Shown one piece after another: positions 21,939 through 33,580 of a DNA stretch of 64,000 nucleotides; position 1 is the first letter of the stretch; every line of letters begins with the position of its first letter. The notes below the pieces were generated by a model. That model worked only from the letters and a program-made list of their open reading frames with translations, was not told the origin of the DNA and searched no databases. The DNA is from an uncultured Prochlorococcus sp. (lineage in GTDB: Bacteria; Cyanobacteriota; Cyanobacteriia; PCC-6307; Cyanobiaceae), in contig CABYTO010000006.1 in assembly GCA_902521995.1 (NCBI GenBank), positions 1 to 64,000 on the forward strand, read 5' to 3'. Made by a program: the position numbers and the translations under genes.

Positions 21939-22835
21939 TTATGGCAAAAGGTCATTAAGAGTTGATGATAAACCAAATTGTTTTTGCCAGCTAATAATAG
22001 TATTTACAAGTAACATTGTTACTGTCATTGGTCCAACACCTCCTGGCACAGGTGTGTAAGCAAATACTTTAGAAATGACATCTTCTAATAATACATCGCC
22101 ACATAATCTGGTTTGATTTTTATCAGAACTTTTTAATCTATGTATTCCAACATCAATAATTACTGCGCCTTCTTTTACAAAACTCGAATCAATAAGATTG
22201 GGTTTTCCTGCAGCCGCAATTAGAATATCAGCCTCTCTACAGACTTTATTCAAATTCAACGTTTTTGAATGAGTCATTGTTACAGTGCCATTTAGATTCA
22301 ACAACATAAGTGATAGGGGCTTCCCAACAAGCAAACTTCTTCCAATAACAACAATTTTCTTACCTTCAATTGGTATATTTTGGGATCTTAATAAATTAAT
22401 AATTCCTGCTGGTGTGCATGATCTCATCGCAGGCTCATTTTTCACTAATTTGCCGATGTTTATCTCATTTAATCCATCTACATCTTTGCTTGGATTAATA
22501 TGGCTGATAAGTTTCTGCTCATCAAACTTTTTTGGGATGGGAAGTTGTAGCAACATGCCATCTATATCCTTATCAGAATTAAGTTTGATTATTAATTGTT
22601 CAACTTCTTTTTGCTCTACACTATCTCTTAGATGAAAGATAAAGCTCTTTATTCCAATCCTTGAGCATGCTTTTTCCTTGTTATTAACGTAAACACCACT
22701 TGCAGGGTCATCACCTATTCTTATTACAGCTAAACCGGGAGCTCTTTTTGCAAATTTCTTATTACTAGAGATATAGTCATTTAATCTTTCTTCAATTTCA
22801 AGAGATAATTTTTTACCGTCTAATTTTAATGACAT
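21939..22835 (-). CDS. folD: bifunctional methylenetetrahydrofolate dehydrogenase / cyclohydrolase
   Basis: Interconverts methylene-, methenyl- and formyl-tetrahydrofolate. 298 residues with the catalytic Tyr49-x3-Lys53 (YVNNK), the PGxxxDGLNxxN-type substrate block ([15 protein letters not shown]), the NADP site [14 protein letters not shown] and the C-terminal [12 protein letters not shown]. Start ATG at 22835 faces the GTG of the HD-domain gene across 75 bases. Confidence 0.97.
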   Translation of the reverse strand: MSLKLDGKKLSLEIEERLNDYISSNKKFAKRAPGLAVIRIGDDPASGVYVNNKEKACSRIGIKSFIFHLRDSVEQKEVEQLIIKLNSDKDIDGMLLQLPIPKKFDEQKLISHINPSKDVDGLNEINIGKLVKNEPAMRSCTPAGIINLLRSQNIPIEGKKIVVIGRSLLVGKPLSLMLLNLNGTVTMTHSKTLNLNKVCREADILIAAAGKPNLIDSSFVKEGAVIIDVGIHRLKSSDKNQTRLCGDVLLEDVISKVFAYTPVPGGVGPMTVTMLLVNTIISWQKQFGLSSTLNDLLP

Positions 22836-22910
22836 TTAGAAAAACATCTCCTTTTTTACACCTAGCATGCCTATAATTTTAATTTATTCAAATAGATTTA
22901 TTTATATTCT

Positions 22911-24383
22911 GTGCAAAACATCACAACTACCTTTAAGAAATTGTTTTATCTGTGGAGGCGAAGTCAAGTTCCAGTAAAACAACCAATTAAGATTTCAAGG
23001 ATAGATAATCTCATAATTTTTTTAGTATGTATCTTAATTTCAATAATTTCTTCTTATAAACTTCTACTTATCTCGCCATTAAATGTCGAAGATATTTTTT
23101 CATGGCTTTTGACCTTTACTGAAATACTTATTAGTTCCGGAATTTTGATATTAGTTTCAAAAAAAGAGAATCCTACAATTTCTTCAAGACAAATCTTCTT
23201 GATCATTACTCTTCTTTTAGCAGCACAAGCTACGAAATTAGCCTTAGCTTCAACAATAAGTCCATTATCTATTATTATCCCGCCGGCATTAATAATATCT
23301 CAAGGAATGGGAAGCATAACAGCTTTAACTTGGGTATCAATAGCAAGTTTTAGTTGGCCAGACCCAACAGTTGATATAAATAATAATTTATTTTTTATTA
23401 TATTAGTTTGCTCTTCAGTAGTATCTCTACTTGGAGGAAGAATAAGAAGTAGAGCTCAGTTACTTCAACTATCAATTTTTGTCCCCATAGGATCGTTCTT
23501 GAGTCAATGGATATTGATAGGTAGAGATAAAATAACTCTTATTGATAACCAAGATTTTGTTTTAGCTAATGGGAATATAGTCTCTGATTCCTTCTTATTG
23601 GCAGTAGTAATGCTTTTTACTATTTTGTTTATTCCTATTTTTGAATCGATATTCGGATTATTAACTAAAGCAAGATTACTCGAATTAGCTGATAAGGAGA
23701 AACCTTTAATTAGAAGATTATCTCTTGAAGCTCCAGGTACTTTTGAACATACCTTACTTATATGTGGTTTAGCAGAGGAAGCAACAAGAATGATTGGTGG
23801 TGATATTGATCTAATTAAAACTGGAGCCTTATATCATGATGTTGGTAAATTACATGCACCTAATTGGTTTATCGAAAATCAGGATGGTTTAAGAAATCCG
23901 CATGACGAATTAGATGATCCGATTAAAAGTGCAGAAGTATTACAGGCACACGTAGATGAAGGATTGAAATTTGCAAGAAAAAATAGACTACCTAAGTTGA
24001 TAGCTAATTTTATCCCTGAACACCAAGGTACCCTAAAAATGGGATATTTTTTTCAAAAAGCTAAAGAAAAAAATCATGACATTAATGAATATTATTTTAG
24101 ATATAAAGGGCCTATTCCTCAGTCAAAAGAAACAGCTATTTTAATGCTTGCAGATGGATGTGAAGCAGCACTAAGAGCTATGAATATTAATGCAACTGAT
24201 AAAGAAGCCTTGCAAACAATATCTAACATTATCTACTCGCGTCAAAAAGATGGGCAATTAAAAAATAGTAATTTATCATATGGAGAAATTTTCCTTATTA
24301 AAAGAGCATTTTTAAATGTTTGGAGAAGAATTAGACATAGAAGAATTCAGTATCCAACCAGCAAGAATAATACTTTTTCTTGA
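22911..24383 (+). CDS. 7TM-HD family metal-dependent phosphohydrolase
   Basis: 490 residues: about seven membrane helices in the first 260 residues, then a cytoplasmic HD domain with HTLLICG and HDVGK (His309-Asp310) plus NPHDE and IPEHQGT, which supply further metal ligands. Family members (PgpH-like) hydrolyse cyclic di-AMP. Unlike longer members it has almost no extracytoplasmic domain before the helices. GTG start with no good alternative. It converges on the next gene with 9 bases between stops. Confidence 0.88.
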   Translation: MQNITTTFKKLFYLWRRSQVPVKQPIKISRIDNLIIFLVCILISIISSYKLLLISPLNVEDIFSWLLTFTEILISSGILILVSKKENPTISSRQIFLIITLLLAAQATKLALASTISPLSIIIPPALIISQGMGSITALTWVSIASFSWPDPTVDINNNLFFIILVCSSVVSLLGGRIRSRAQLLQLSIFVPIGSFLSQWILIGRDKITLIDNQDFVLANGNIVSDSFLLAVVMLFTILFIPIFESIFGLLTKARLLELADKEKPLIRRLSLEAPGTFEHTLLICGLAEEATRMIGGDIDLIKTGALYHDVGKLHAPNWFIENQDGLRNPHDELDDPIKSAEVLQAHVDEGLKFARKNRLPKLIANFIPEHQGTLKMGYFFQKAKEKNHDINEYYFRYKGPIPQSKETAILMLADGCEAALRAMNINATDKEALQTISNIIYSRQKDGQLKNSNLSYGEIFLIKRAFLNVWRRIRHRRIQYPTSKNNTFS

Positions 24384-24392
24384 TTTTAAATT

Positions 24393-24797
24393 TTATAGCC
24401 TAATACTTCTTCGATGTTTTGGATTACACCAATATATCAGAGCTAATGTACTTAATAATGTTGTTAAAAGAGTAAACCCACCAATTCCAAAAATGTCTTT
24501 AAGAGTTATGAGTCTCACCACTGAATAAGGTCCTGTCCCAGAAATCACCATTGATAGAGATACTAAAGTTAAAGTTACGCCCCATTTTCTCTCTGCCAGA
24601 AGAGCTGCTGAAGAAACTATTCCAACTATTGCAGCAGGCCAACCAAGACTAATGGCAAGAGTTATATTAGCAACTTTTAGTGGAGGACCATAACTAATTA
24701 TTAACGCGATTATTGGAAGTGCAATTATATTGCTGATTAATCCAACCCATGAAAGCGCCCAATATCCTAGTAACCTTTCTCTCATTATTAACATCAT
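24393..24797 (-). CDS. small conserved membrane protein, unknown function
   Basis: 134 residues with about four transmembrane helices separated by short loops and a basic C-terminus (WCNPKHRRSIRL). No catalytic motif is visible and I do not recognise a named family, although proteins of this size and spacing are conserved in cyanobacteria. M4 (MRERLLGYWALSW) is an alternative start three codons in. It lies between the HD phosphohydrolase and leuA. Confidence 0.75.
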   Translation of the reverse strand: MMLIMRERLLGYWALSWVGLISNIIALPIIALIISYGPPLKVANITLAISLGWPAAIVGIVSSAALLAERKWGVTLTLVSLSMVISGTGPYSVVRLITLKDIFGIGGFTLLTTLLSTLALIYWCNPKHRRSIRL

Positions 24798-24864
24798 AAA
24801 ATATTAGATTAATTTACAATATTGAGTGACGATTTTTATTGCTACTTAATATTCCTAAAAGAAT

Positions 24865-26505
24865 TTAATTTGCTCGATTAGAAAGAAATGTACTACCCGA
24901 ATTTTCTAAATTATCAAATTGTGGGTGAATTGAATTTTTTTTCTGAGAAAAGACAAGCCTATTTAAAGCATTAACGTATGCATTTGCTGCAGCAACTACA
25001 ACATCTGTATCAGCAGAATGACCAGAATATATTTTATTATCCCTTCTTATTCTTATTGTTACTTCGCCTAAAGCATCAATTCCTTCTGTTACAGACTTAA
25101 CAGAAAATTCAATTAATTCATTAGGAACTTTAGCTAATTTATTTAAAGCTTCGCATACAGCATCAACGGGTCCAGTCCCAATTGATACGGCAGTATCCTC
25201 AGTATTATCTTCCGTGTTCAGAAGCGAGATGGTGGCAGTAGGTTTAGATGCGTTACCGCAACTTACTTGTACAAGACTTAATTGAAATTTAGCTTCTGGG
25301 AGTTGCACCTGTTCACTAACGATTGCTTCTAAATCTCGATCAGTAATTTCTCTTTTCCTGTCAGCTAAATCCTTGAAACGAGCAAAAGCATCATTTAAAT
25401 CTTCTCTGCTCAAGTCATATCCCATCTCTTCTAATCTTGCTCTTACAGCACTTCTTCCACTAAGTTTCCCCAAAGATATTTTGTTGTCACTCAACCCAAC
25501 AGTTTTTGCATCGATAATTTCATAGGTTAGTCTATTTTTTAAAACCCCATCCTGATGAATGCCTGACTCATGTGCAAAAGCGTTGGCGCCCACAATTGCT
25601 TTATTAGGCTGAACTGTCATTCCAGTTAGGTTGGAAACAAGTCTAGAGGTTTTTGTTATTTCTTCTGTCCTTATAGCGGTAAGAGGAGTTGGTGAATCTG
25701 GATTTCTTTTGAAAAAACTATTAAAAAAACTTTTCCTAACATGCAGTGCCATTACTAATTCCTCTAGCGAGGCATTCCCTGCTCTTTCACCAATTCCATT
25801 AATTGTACATTCTAGTTGTCTCGCTCCATTTTTTACTGCCTCTAGAAAATTGGCTACTGCTAAACCTAAATCATTATGACCATGAACCGAGATTACTGCT
25901 TCATCAATATTTGGAACATTTTTATTTATATCAGCAATTAGTTTGCCAAATTCACTAGGAGTTGTAAATCCAACAGTATCAGGAATATTTATTGTTGTCG
26001 CTCCTGCAGAAATTGCTAGTTGTATCACTTCGTATAAAAAATCAGGATCACTCCTCGAGGCATCTTCACAAGAAAACTCAATATCATCTACCAACGATTT
26101 TGCATAGTTAACCATTTCTGGAACTATTTGAAGAACGTCTTTTCTGGATTTTTTAAGTTTATGTTTAAGATGAATATCACTTGTAGCAATAAAAGTATGT
26201 ATTCTTTTTCTGGGAGCTGGACTTACAGCTTCGTAACAAGCTTTTATATCTCCTTGAGACGCTCTAGCTAAACCACATATTATGGGACCATTTTCTTTCC
26301 CTACAGCATTGGCAATTTTATTAACAGCTTTAAAATCTCCTGGACTTGCGAAAGGGAATCCAGCCTCAATAACATCTACACCTAGTCTTGCTAATTGATG
26401 AGCGATAGCAAGTTTTTCTTCAAGATTTAAACTGGCACCAGGCGACTGCTCTCCATCTCGAAGAGTTGTATCAAATATCAAAATTCTTCCAGGATCTTTT
26501 GACAT
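24865..26505 (-). CDS. leuA: 2-isopropylmalate synthase
   Basis: First committed step of leucine synthesis. 546 residues: a TIM-barrel with [16 protein letters not shown] from residue 11, the [12 protein letters not shown] metal/catalytic motif near 214, [10 protein letters not shown], and a C-terminal LeuA regulatory domain (from about 395, with [12 protein letters not shown] and [20 protein letters not shown]) that gives leucine feedback control. Single gene with 225 A+T-rich bases upstream in which I see no leader peptide or riboswitch. Confidence 0.96.
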   Translation of the reverse strand: MSKDPGRILIFDTTLRDGEQSPGASLNLEEKLAIAHQLARLGVDVIEAGFPFASPGDFKAVNKIANAVGKENGPIICGLARASQGDIKACYEAVSPAPRKRIHTFIATSDIHLKHKLKKSRKDVLQIVPEMVNYAKSLVDDIEFSCEDASRSDPDFLYEVIQLAISAGATTINIPDTVGFTTPSEFGKLIADINKNVPNIDEAVISVHGHNDLGLAVANFLEAVKNGARQLECTINGIGERAGNASLEELVMALHVRKSFFNSFFKRNPDSPTPLTAIRTEEITKTSRLVSNLTGMTVQPNKAIVGANAFAHESGIHQDGVLKNRLTYEIIDAKTVGLSDNKISLGKLSGRSAVRARLEEMGYDLSREDLNDAFARFKDLADRKREITDRDLEAIVSEQVQLPEAKFQLSLVQVSCGNASKPTATISLLNTEDNTEDTAVSIGTGPVDAVCEALNKLAKVPNELIEFSVKSVTEGIDALGEVTIRIRRDNKIYSGHSADTDVVVAAANAYVNALNRLVFSQKKNSIHPQFDNLENSGSTFLSNRAN

Positions 26506-26730
26506 TTCAAGACTTACCTTAACTCATAATAAGCTAATTAAAAAAAATTGACTAGATTTAGTTCAATTAAAATTTGCTGTAATTTTATAACTTAAACAAT
26601 ATTGGTTAAAATTCTGAAGAAAACAATGAAATACTCAAATTATTAAAGTATTCTTTTAAGATCAAAGTTTCCTTTTATAAAAGCTTAATTTTGATTTTTT
26701 ATAGAATTTCAGGCATAAATTATAAAAAGT

Positions 26731-28314
26731 ATGAATGGGCGATACTCCCAAAAAAATGTTTTAGGTCAGTTAGCGATAGTTTTACATGCTCATTTACCTT
26801 ATGTCAGAAAAAATGAAAAAAACTCCTTAGAAGAGGATTGGTTATTTCAGGCGATTCTGGAATGTTATATACCACTACTTCAATCAATAGAATCTTCCAA
26901 AAATGAAAATCCAGAAAATACAAAACTTACTATTAGTTTGTCTCCTACATTATTATCACTTCTAAACAATAAACAAATTCAAGAAACTTTCCCAAACTGG
27001 ATTAAAACAAGGAATGATTTCCTAAACGAACTACCACCAGAAGAAAAAAATGCCTCTGCATTTTTAATGAATAATCTTAATGATAAATACTTATACTGGC
27101 AAAAATGTTCCGGAAATTTAATAGAGAAGTTTAGGGTTTTAAATAAATCTGGAAATTTGGATATTCTTACTTGTGCTGCTACTCACGGATATCTGCCAAT
27201 TTTAAGGGAGAATCCTGAAACTGTAAAAGGACAAATCAATACAGCCATCAGGAGCCATGAAAATATTTTTGAAACAAAGCCCTTAGGTATTTGGTTACCT
27301 GAATGTGCATATTATGAGGGTTTAGATGAATTACTATTTAATTGTGGAATTAGATATACAATCTTAGACGGACACGGGATTTTAAACTCCACTCCAAGGC
27401 CTAGGTATGGTGTATATGCTCCAATATGCTCGAAAAAAGGAGTGGCATTTTTCGGGAGAGATAGTGAGTCAACCTTGCCCGTTTGGTCTGCTAAGGATGG
27501 GTTCCCGGGTGATAAAGTTTATAGGGAATTTCATAAAGATTTGGGGTGGGAATTACCTCTCTCAAAACTCCAAAAGAAGGGTATTTCAACAAAAAGACCT
27601 TTGGGGTTAAAGTTTCATAAGATTACAGATGAAAATATTTCTTTAGGGGGAAAAGAGTTTTACCTTGAAAATGAAGCAAAAAATAAGGCAGCAAAACATG
27701 CTGATGAATTTCTTCTAGCCAGATCCAAACAACTAGAAAAATTAACTTTATCCTCCTCCTTTAAGCCTTTATTGGTTGCTCCATTTGATGCAGAGTTATT
27801 TGGTCATTGGTGGTATGAGGGACCTTTTTTTATTGAAAATATACTAAAGAAATCTAGTAAATATTCTATTAGGCTTACAAATTTAAAAGAATTCTTAATG
27901 CAAAAACCAAATCTTCAGATTTGTGATCCATCGCCATCAAGCTGGGGGCAAGGTGGTTACCATAATTACTGGATTAATGATGCAAATGCATGGATTGTTC
28001 CAGAAATCACAAAGGCAGGTTCAACATTTGTAGATTTGTGCTTGGAAAATTTTAATAATGATTTATCTCTAAGACTCTTCAAGCAAGCGGCAAGAGAACT
28101 ACTTCTTTCTGAGTCATCTGATTGGAGTTTTATTCTAAGAGCTGGAACTACTACTAAGCTCGCAAAAGAGAGAATAGAAAGACACTTATTCAGGTTCTGG
28201 AAATTGGTTGAAATGATTAAAAATAATTCTAATATTAATTTAAAATTTCTTGAAGATATTGAGGAAGAGGATAAAGTATTCCCAAATATTAATATTGATG
28301 ATTGGCGAAAATAA
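26731..28314 (+). CDS. GH57 family glucan enzyme with DUF1957-type C-terminus
   Basis: 527 residues. N-terminal LAIVLHAHLPYVR is the GH57 start motif; GIWLPECAYYEG has the probable nucleophile Glu191 and APFDAELFGHWWYEG the acid/base Asp353. The C-terminal segment with SSDWSFILRAG and a helical tail matches the DUF1957 domain of GH57 1,4-alpha-glucan branching enzymes. A glycogen-branching role is therefore likely but other glucanotransferases share this layout. It converges on crtL with 5 bases between stops. Confidence 0.87.
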   Translation: MNGRYSQKNVLGQLAIVLHAHLPYVRKNEKNSLEEDWLFQAILECYIPLLQSIESSKNENPENTKLTISLSPTLLSLLNNKQIQETFPNWIKTRNDFLNELPPEEKNASAFLMNNLNDKYLYWQKCSGNLIEKFRVLNKSGNLDILTCAATHGYLPILRENPETVKGQINTAIRSHENIFETKPLGIWLPECAYYEGLDELLFNCGIRYTILDGHGILNSTPRPRYGVYAPICSKKGVAFFGRDSESTLPVWSAKDGFPGDKVYREFHKDLGWELPLSKLQKKGISTKRPLGLKFHKITDENISLGGKEFYLENEAKNKAAKHADEFLLARSKQLEKLTLSSSFKPLLVAPFDAELFGHWWYEGPFFIENILKKSSKYSIRLTNLKEFLMQKPNLQICDPSPSSWGQGGYHNYWINDANAWIVPEITKAGSTFVDLCLENFNNDLSLRLFKQAARELLLSESSDWSFILRAGTTTKLAKERIERHLFRFWKLVEMIKNNSNINLKFLEDIEEEDKVFPNINIDDWRK

Positions 28315-28319
28315 AAATT

Positions 28320-29531
28320 CTAATTTAACTTGAGCATTCCTAGTTTTACTTTTAAAGGTGAATTTATAAACATCTTACTCATCACGTAAATTAATTTTGG
28401 AAGTGGAAGTGTATTAGTAAGAAAACCAACCCATTCATTGGTTGATAATCTAAAGAAATTTGAGAAAAAGCTTCTTAATCTACTTTCGTCAAAACTCATC
28501 AATCTTCTTAGACCGTATTGGTAAAGTTTATGCCTTTGTGTTAACTCGTAAGGCCATAGGATTTCCCAACCTTTTGAAGCTAACTCTAGTGAACTTAGGT
28601 GAGGTTCTTTTAAAAAGATTGCTAATTTTTGTGCAAGGAGTGGAGCCCTTCTTAATAAAGATCCAACCATGTATCCTGATGCAGGATGAACCATACTTGC
28701 AGCTCCTCCGAAACCAAGTACAAATTGTTTTTTAAATGGGAGGGGTAAATTCATAGGGAAAAGGCAATTCTCTTCATGAAAAATTTCACTTACCTCAATA
28801 CCCTTACTATTAAGTCTTTTATAAAGTCTTTTTTTAAGATTTTCTTGGGATAATGCAGGATAACTAGCTAATGAAGTTTCTTCAACAAAAAAAGTCTCGT
28901 TGCCAAGATCCATTGCATAAAGAAAGGAAGGAGATGATAACTTTTCTTCATTGTTTAAATGATTTGGACGAAAATCCATCAGAACAAATTGTTCTTTATT
29001 AACAGGTGGTGATGTAAATTTACCTACAATTCCATAAGCAGCTTGTTGTGCGATTTCATTTTGAACTGGTCTTTTTACAAAATTACTTTTATGACCACTT
29101 GCGTCAATAACTAATCTCGCCTTTATTTTTAGACCTGAAAAACAAATTACCTCAGATAGTTTATTTTTTTCTTTAATGTCTTTTGCTGTTTCATTCAGCC
29201 ATTCAATCCCTTTACATTTTTTTAAAAGTTCATTTTGAAAGGCTTCTTGATTTATTAAACCATAATCGTAGTTGTGTTTTGTCGGAGTGTCCCCTTTTTT
29301 ATTTTCCCCGTCTCCAAAAAAACTAACTGTTTTACACCATCGGTGAGATAACAGGGACTCTAATCCTAATTCTTCTAACTCAGATGCCCAGATACCATAT
29401 GTATTTTCCCATTTTTCATTTGGAGATTTTGTTGATATTCCCTTAATATTTAGTTCCTGCTTGGCTAATTCTGAAGCTAAACATAATGCTGCAGGACCTG
29501 AACCTAAAATTAAAATATCAAGTATTTCCAT
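28320..29531 (-). CDS. crtL: lycopene beta-cyclase, plant-like CrtL type
   Basis: Cyclises lycopene ends to beta-ionone rings on the way to beta-carotene and zeaxanthin. 403 residues with the FAD-binding LGSGPAALCLASEL (9-22), WENTYGIW, the DASGH block, VLMDFRPNH, SFLYAMDLGNETFFVEETSL and the GFGGAASMVHPASGYM cyclase block. The close match to CrtL of freshwater Synechococcus supports the beta-type; a CrtL-e (epsilon) paralog is an alternative because Prochlorococcus has both. It is 24 bases after gyrA on the same strand. Confidence 0.92.
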   Translation of the reverse strand: MEILDILILGSGPAALCLASELAKQELNIKGISTKSPNEKWENTYGIWASELEELGLESLLSHRWCKTVSFFGDGENKKGDTPTKHNYDYGLINQEAFQNELLKKCKGIEWLNETAKDIKEKNKLSEVICFSGLKIKARLVIDASGHKSNFVKRPVQNEIAQQAAYGIVGKFTSPPVNKEQFVLMDFRPNHLNNEEKLSSPSFLYAMDLGNETFFVEETSLASYPALSQENLKKRLYKRLNSKGIEVSEIFHEENCLFPMNLPLPFKKQFVLGFGGAASMVHPASGYMVGSLLRRAPLLAQKLAIFLKEPHLSSLELASKGWEILWPYELTQRHKLYQYGLRRLMSFDESRLRSFFSNFFRLSTNEWVGFLTNTLPLPKLIYVMSKMFINSPLKVKLGMLKLN

Positions 29532-29555
29532 ATTATTTAGCTAACCATAAGGCTT

Positions 29556-32153
29556 TTAATTTTGTTCAATTGAGCTAGGTTGGGCTTCTCCCTCTATTTG
29601 TTCACGAGGTACCAATACCACTTCAGATAGATGATCACCGTCATCTAATCTTTGTAATTTTACTCCTGTAGCTGCCCTGGATTGCTGAGAGATTTTATCT
29701 GCGTTTGTTCTTACTATTACGCCTTTTTCGGTCACAAGTAGTAGTTCTTCTCCCTTGCCAAGGACCTTCAAACAAACTAGCTGATCATCTTTAATTCTAA
29801 ATTTTATTGCTCTCAAACCCATGCCTGCTCTTTTTTGTAATCTAAACTGAGCTACAGGAACTCTCTTACCTAGTCCAAATGCACTGGCTATTAATACCCA
29901 TGGACCATCTGAAGAATTCCCCTCAACATTATCATCAAGATCTTCGGTGAGATCTTCAATTTTAGCCAATTGATCAACCAAATTAGATGTTAAGACATCC
30001 ATAGAAACAAGATTGTCTCCTTCTCTCAAGTTCATTGATTTAACCCCTCTAGCTGTTCTACCAAGTGGTCTTAATTCATTGATATCTAGTCTGAAATGGA
30101 TCGCCATTCCTGTTTTAGATCCTATTAAAACACTATCACTTTCTTTTGATAATCTAACCCAGGTTAGTGCATCTCCATCCTCAAGATGGATTGCTATTAG
30201 TCCATTTGAGCGAATTTTTGAGAAAGCAGAAAGTGCAGTTCTTTTTATAAAGCCAGCTTTGGTTAGCATTAATAAATAATGATCGTCAAAAAAAGAATCC
30301 ACTGCAACTAGTGAAGTTATTTTTTCTTCTCTTGGAATTGGGAGAAGTTGAACTGATGGAGTCCCTTTTGCTGTTCTGCTACTCATAGGAACCCTATATG
30401 CTGGGAGAGCATAAGCTACTCCTCTATCACTGAAAAGCAAAAGAGTATCATGATCGTTACAACTTATAAATAATTTCACGTCATCATCTTCTTTGGTTTT
30501 TGTGCCAGCTTTACCCCTAGAACCACGACTGGTAGATTCAAAATCATTAACAGGCATTCTTTTTAAATAACCAGCTTCAGTTAATAGAACTACGGATCTG
30601 TCATTAGCTATGAGATCAATATCATCTAATCCGCCGCCTAAATCTAGTATTTCTGTTTTCCTAGGAGAAGAGAATCTTTCATCGATTTTATTAAGTTCTT
30701 CAAGGATAATTTCAAAAATTCTTTCTTTACTATTTAATATCTGTTGATATAAATTGATTTTTCGGGTTAACTCATTATGTTCCCCTTTGATTTTATCTGC
30801 TTCAAGTGCTGTTAACCTTCTTAATTGCATTTGTAGAATTGCATCTGCCTGTAAGGAAGATAATTTATGGTCGATTTGCAATTTTTCTCGAGCTGATATT
30901 GAATCTTTCGCTGATCTTATTAGATTAATAATCTCATCCATAGCATCTAAGGCCAATAAAAGACCCTTTACAATATGATCTCTTTCTTCTGCCTTTTTTA
31001 ATAAAAATGTTGTTCTTCGCCTTATTGTCTCAACCCTAAAATCTAGAAAAACGTCTAACATTTTCCTGAGTGAAAGTGTTGTGGGCTCTCCTTTTACTAA
31101 AGCAAGGATATTTGCACTAAAGTTGTTTTGTAGAGGTGTTAACTTGAATAAATTATTTAAAACTACTTGTGGGTAGGCATCTCTTTTTAGTTCAATAACA
31201 ATCCTCATCCCATCTCGATCACTTTCATCTCTAATATCAGAAATACCCTCTAATTTTTTTTCATTAACCAAGTCAGCAATTCTCTCTATCAATGCCGCTT
31301 TATTGGTTTGAAATGGAAGCTCTGTAATTATTACTGCATCTTTCTCTGCTCTACCAATGGATTTAATTTGCTCAATATTTGCTACCCCTCTCATGGTTAT
31401 TGACCCTCTTCCTGTTTTGAAAGTTTCTCTAATACCCTCTCTGCCTAATATTTGACCACCTGTGGGAAAATCAGGACCCTTAATTATTTCAAAAAGTTCA
31501 CGATCTTCAATTGAATGGTTTTTGATTATTGATTTAAGACCATTTATTAATTCTCCTAGGTTATGAGGTGGAATATTAGTTGCCATTCCTACTGCTATCC
31601 CAGATGATCCATTTAGAAGAAGTTGAGGGATCCTAGCAGGTAAAACTGTTGGCTCTTGCTGAGAACCGTCAAAATTATCGGCGAAATCTACAGTTTCAGA
31701 TTCAATATCCTCTAATAAACTTTCATCCGTAAGAGACTGTAAACGAGATTCTGTATATCTCATTGCGGCAGGAGGGTCGTTATCAACAGAACCAAAGTTT
31801 CCATGGCCATCTATGAGTGGCATCCTCATAGAGAAATCCTGAGCCATCCTAACCAATGCATCATAAACAGCAGTATCACCATGAGGGTGATATTTACCAA
31901 GTACTTCTCCTACAACTCTTGCACATTTTCTGTATGGTCTACCGCTAGTTAAACCAAGTTCATACATCGCATAAAGAATTCTTCTGTGAACAGGTTTTAA
32001 TCCATCTCTTGCATCTGGAAGCGCTCGACCAACTATAACGCTCATTGCATACTCAAGGTATGAACGAGACATCTCATTCCTTAAATCAGTCTGAATAATT
32101 CGGTCGTTATCTTCACTTAATCCTGAGTTATCGGAATCTAAAATATCAGACAT
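29556..32153 (-). CDS. gyrA: DNA gyrase subunit A
   Basis: Type II topoisomerase breakage-reunion subunit, 865 residues. Catalytic Tyr133 is in [10 protein letters not shown]; the quinolone-pocket helix reads [13 protein letters not shown] with Thr where E. coli has Ser83. A long coiled coil (about 360-490) and a C-terminal beta-pinwheel follow. The position of the canonical GyrA box (QRRGGKG) reads TSRGSRG, a degenerate version, so a topoisomerase IV-like activity is a minor alternative. Acidic C-terminal tail is short. crtL follows 24 bases downstream. Confidence 0.93.
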   Translation of the reverse strand: MSDILDSDNSGLSEDNDRIIQTDLRNEMSRSYLEYAMSVIVGRALPDARDGLKPVHRRILYAMYELGLTSGRPYRKCARVVGEVLGKYHPHGDTAVYDALVRMAQDFSMRMPLIDGHGNFGSVDNDPPAAMRYTESRLQSLTDESLLEDIESETVDFADNFDGSQQEPTVLPARIPQLLLNGSSGIAVGMATNIPPHNLGELINGLKSIIKNHSIEDRELFEIIKGPDFPTGGQILGREGIRETFKTGRGSITMRGVANIEQIKSIGRAEKDAVIITELPFQTNKAALIERIADLVNEKKLEGISDIRDESDRDGMRIVIELKRDAYPQVVLNNLFKLTPLQNNFSANILALVKGEPTTLSLRKMLDVFLDFRVETIRRRTTFLLKKAEERDHIVKGLLLALDAMDEIINLIRSAKDSISAREKLQIDHKLSSLQADAILQMQLRRLTALEADKIKGEHNELTRKINLYQQILNSKERIFEIILEELNKIDERFSSPRKTEILDLGGGLDDIDLIANDRSVVLLTEAGYLKRMPVNDFESTSRGSRGKAGTKTKEDDDVKLFISCNDHDTLLLFSDRGVAYALPAYRVPMSSRTAKGTPSVQLLPIPREEKITSLVAVDSFFDDHYLLMLTKAGFIKRTALSAFSKIRSNGLIAIHLEDGDALTWVRLSKESDSVLIGSKTGMAIHFRLDINELRPLGRTARGVKSMNLREGDNLVSMDVLTSNLVDQLAKIEDLTEDLDDNVEGNSSDGPWVLIASAFGLGKRVPVAQFRLQKRAGMGLRAIKFRIKDDQLVCLKVLGKGEELLLVTEKGVIVRTNADKISQQSRAATGVKLQRLDDGDHLSEVVLVPREQIEGEAQPSSIEQN

Positions 32154-32332
32154 ACAAAAATCCTTTCTTTAATAATAATCGCTGATTGTCATAATGAATT
32201 AAAAAAAAGATTTATTTAATTCCCAAATACTCACATTTACACACAAATCAAAATAAAACCTGTTGTTTTTGAATAAACCTTGGCTTATTACCCCTTTAGT
32301 TGTTAATTTAATCAGAATAAAATAAAACTATC

Positions 32333-33496
32333 GTGAATATTGAACTTGGTTTAAATAAAAAAGTCAGACGGGCTTATGGCATCGATGAAATAGCTTTAGT
32401 CCCTGGAAATAGAACACTTGATTACGATTTGACTGATCCCTCTTGGTCAATAGGTGATTTCAAAAGAGAAGTTCCGATCGTTGCTAGTGCCATGGATAGT
32501 GTTGTCGATGTCAATACGGCTGTAGAGCTCACAAAATTAGGTTCCCTAGGAGTCATTAATATGGAGGGCATTCAGACACGATATGAAAACCCTGATGAAA
32601 TATTGATCCAAATAGCATCAGTCGGAAAGAATGATTTTGTTCCATTAATGCAAAAAATATACAGTGAACCGGTTAAGGAGGGATTGATTGTACAAAGAAT
32701 AAATGAGGTGAAAGAAAGAGGAGGTATAGCTGCTTTTAGTGGAACTCCTCAGGCTGCCATTAATTTTAAAGAAACACTTAATAATTCCAAAATAGATTTA
32801 TTTTTTCTTCAAGGAACAGTTGTTTCCACTGAACATCTTGGTATGGAAGGTAAGGAAACCTTAAATATTAAAGATCTCTGTCAATCTATGAATATCCCAG
32901 TTATAGCCGGTAATTGTGTTACTTACGAAGTTGCAAAACTTCTCATGGATGCTGGAGTTGCAGGATTGATGGTCGGGATAGGACCTGGAGCAGCATGTAC
33001 ATCAAGAGGAGTATTGGGAATTGGAATTCCTCAAGCAACTGCAATTGCTGATTGTAGTGCGGCAAGAAATGATTACTTTAAAGAAAGTGGTCGATATATC
33101 CCTATTATTGGTGATGGAGGAATTGTTACTGGCGGAGATATCTGTAAATGTTTAGCATGTGGAGCAGATGCTGTAATGATTGGATCCCCAATAGCTAAAT
33201 CCTCAAACGCTCCAGGGAAAGGATTTCACTGGGGTATGGCTACTCCCAGTCCAGTATTACCACGGGGCACAAGAATTGAAGTTGGTTCTACAGGATCCTT
33301 AGAAAGAATAATTAAAGGCCCTGCCTTACTTGATGATGGGACACATAATTTATTAGGAGCCATTAGAACCTCAATGAGTACTCTTGGAGCAAAAAATATT
33401 AAAGAAATGCAAGAAGTTGAAATAGTTATCGCACCATCGCTTCTTACAGAAGGTAAGGTTTATCAAAAAGCTCAGCAGCTTGGGATGGGTAAGTAG
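32333..33496 (+). CDS. guaB: GuaB3-type IMP dehydrogenase family protein
   Basis: 387-residue IMP dehydrogenase fold without the CBS pair found in classical GuaB. Visible: the N-terminal KVRRAYGIDEIALVPG, ASAMDSVV (50-57), the catalytic loop GIGPGAACTSRG with Cys222, GDGGIVTGGDI and a flap region. The shorter length and Ser in CTSR place it in the GuaB3 group known from cyanobacteria and actinobacteria, active as an IMP dehydrogenase at least in cyanobacteria. GTG start. It is followed by Yfr1 and trxA, the order known around yfr1 in Prochlorococcus. Confidence 0.9.
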   Translation: MNIELGLNKKVRRAYGIDEIALVPGNRTLDYDLTDPSWSIGDFKREVPIVASAMDSVVDVNTAVELTKLGSLGVINMEGIQTRYENPDEILIQIASVGKNDFVPLMQKIYSEPVKEGLIVQRINEVKERGGIAAFSGTPQAAINFKETLNNSKIDLFFLQGTVVSTEHLGMEGKETLNIKDLCQSMNIPVIAGNCVTYEVAKLLMDAGVAGLMVGIGPGAACTSRGVLGIGIPQATAIADCSAARNDYFKESGRYIPIIGDGGIVTGGDICKCLACGADAVMIGSPIAKSSNAPGKGFHWGMATPSPVLPRGTRIEVGSTGSLERIIKGPALLDDGTHNLLGAIRTSMSTLGAKNIKEMQEVEIVIAPSLLTEGKVYQKAQQLGMGK

Positions 33497-33580
33497 TTCA
33501 CTTAGAGCAAAATTATAAATCCTTAGTGAATTAAGTATTTATTTGAAAAAATTTCTAATTTGGAGTTATTATAAAATGAT

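Noticed and set aside
33497-33580. Riboswitch or leader before Yfr1
   Set aside because: A+T-rich without structure except the -10 box of yfr1.
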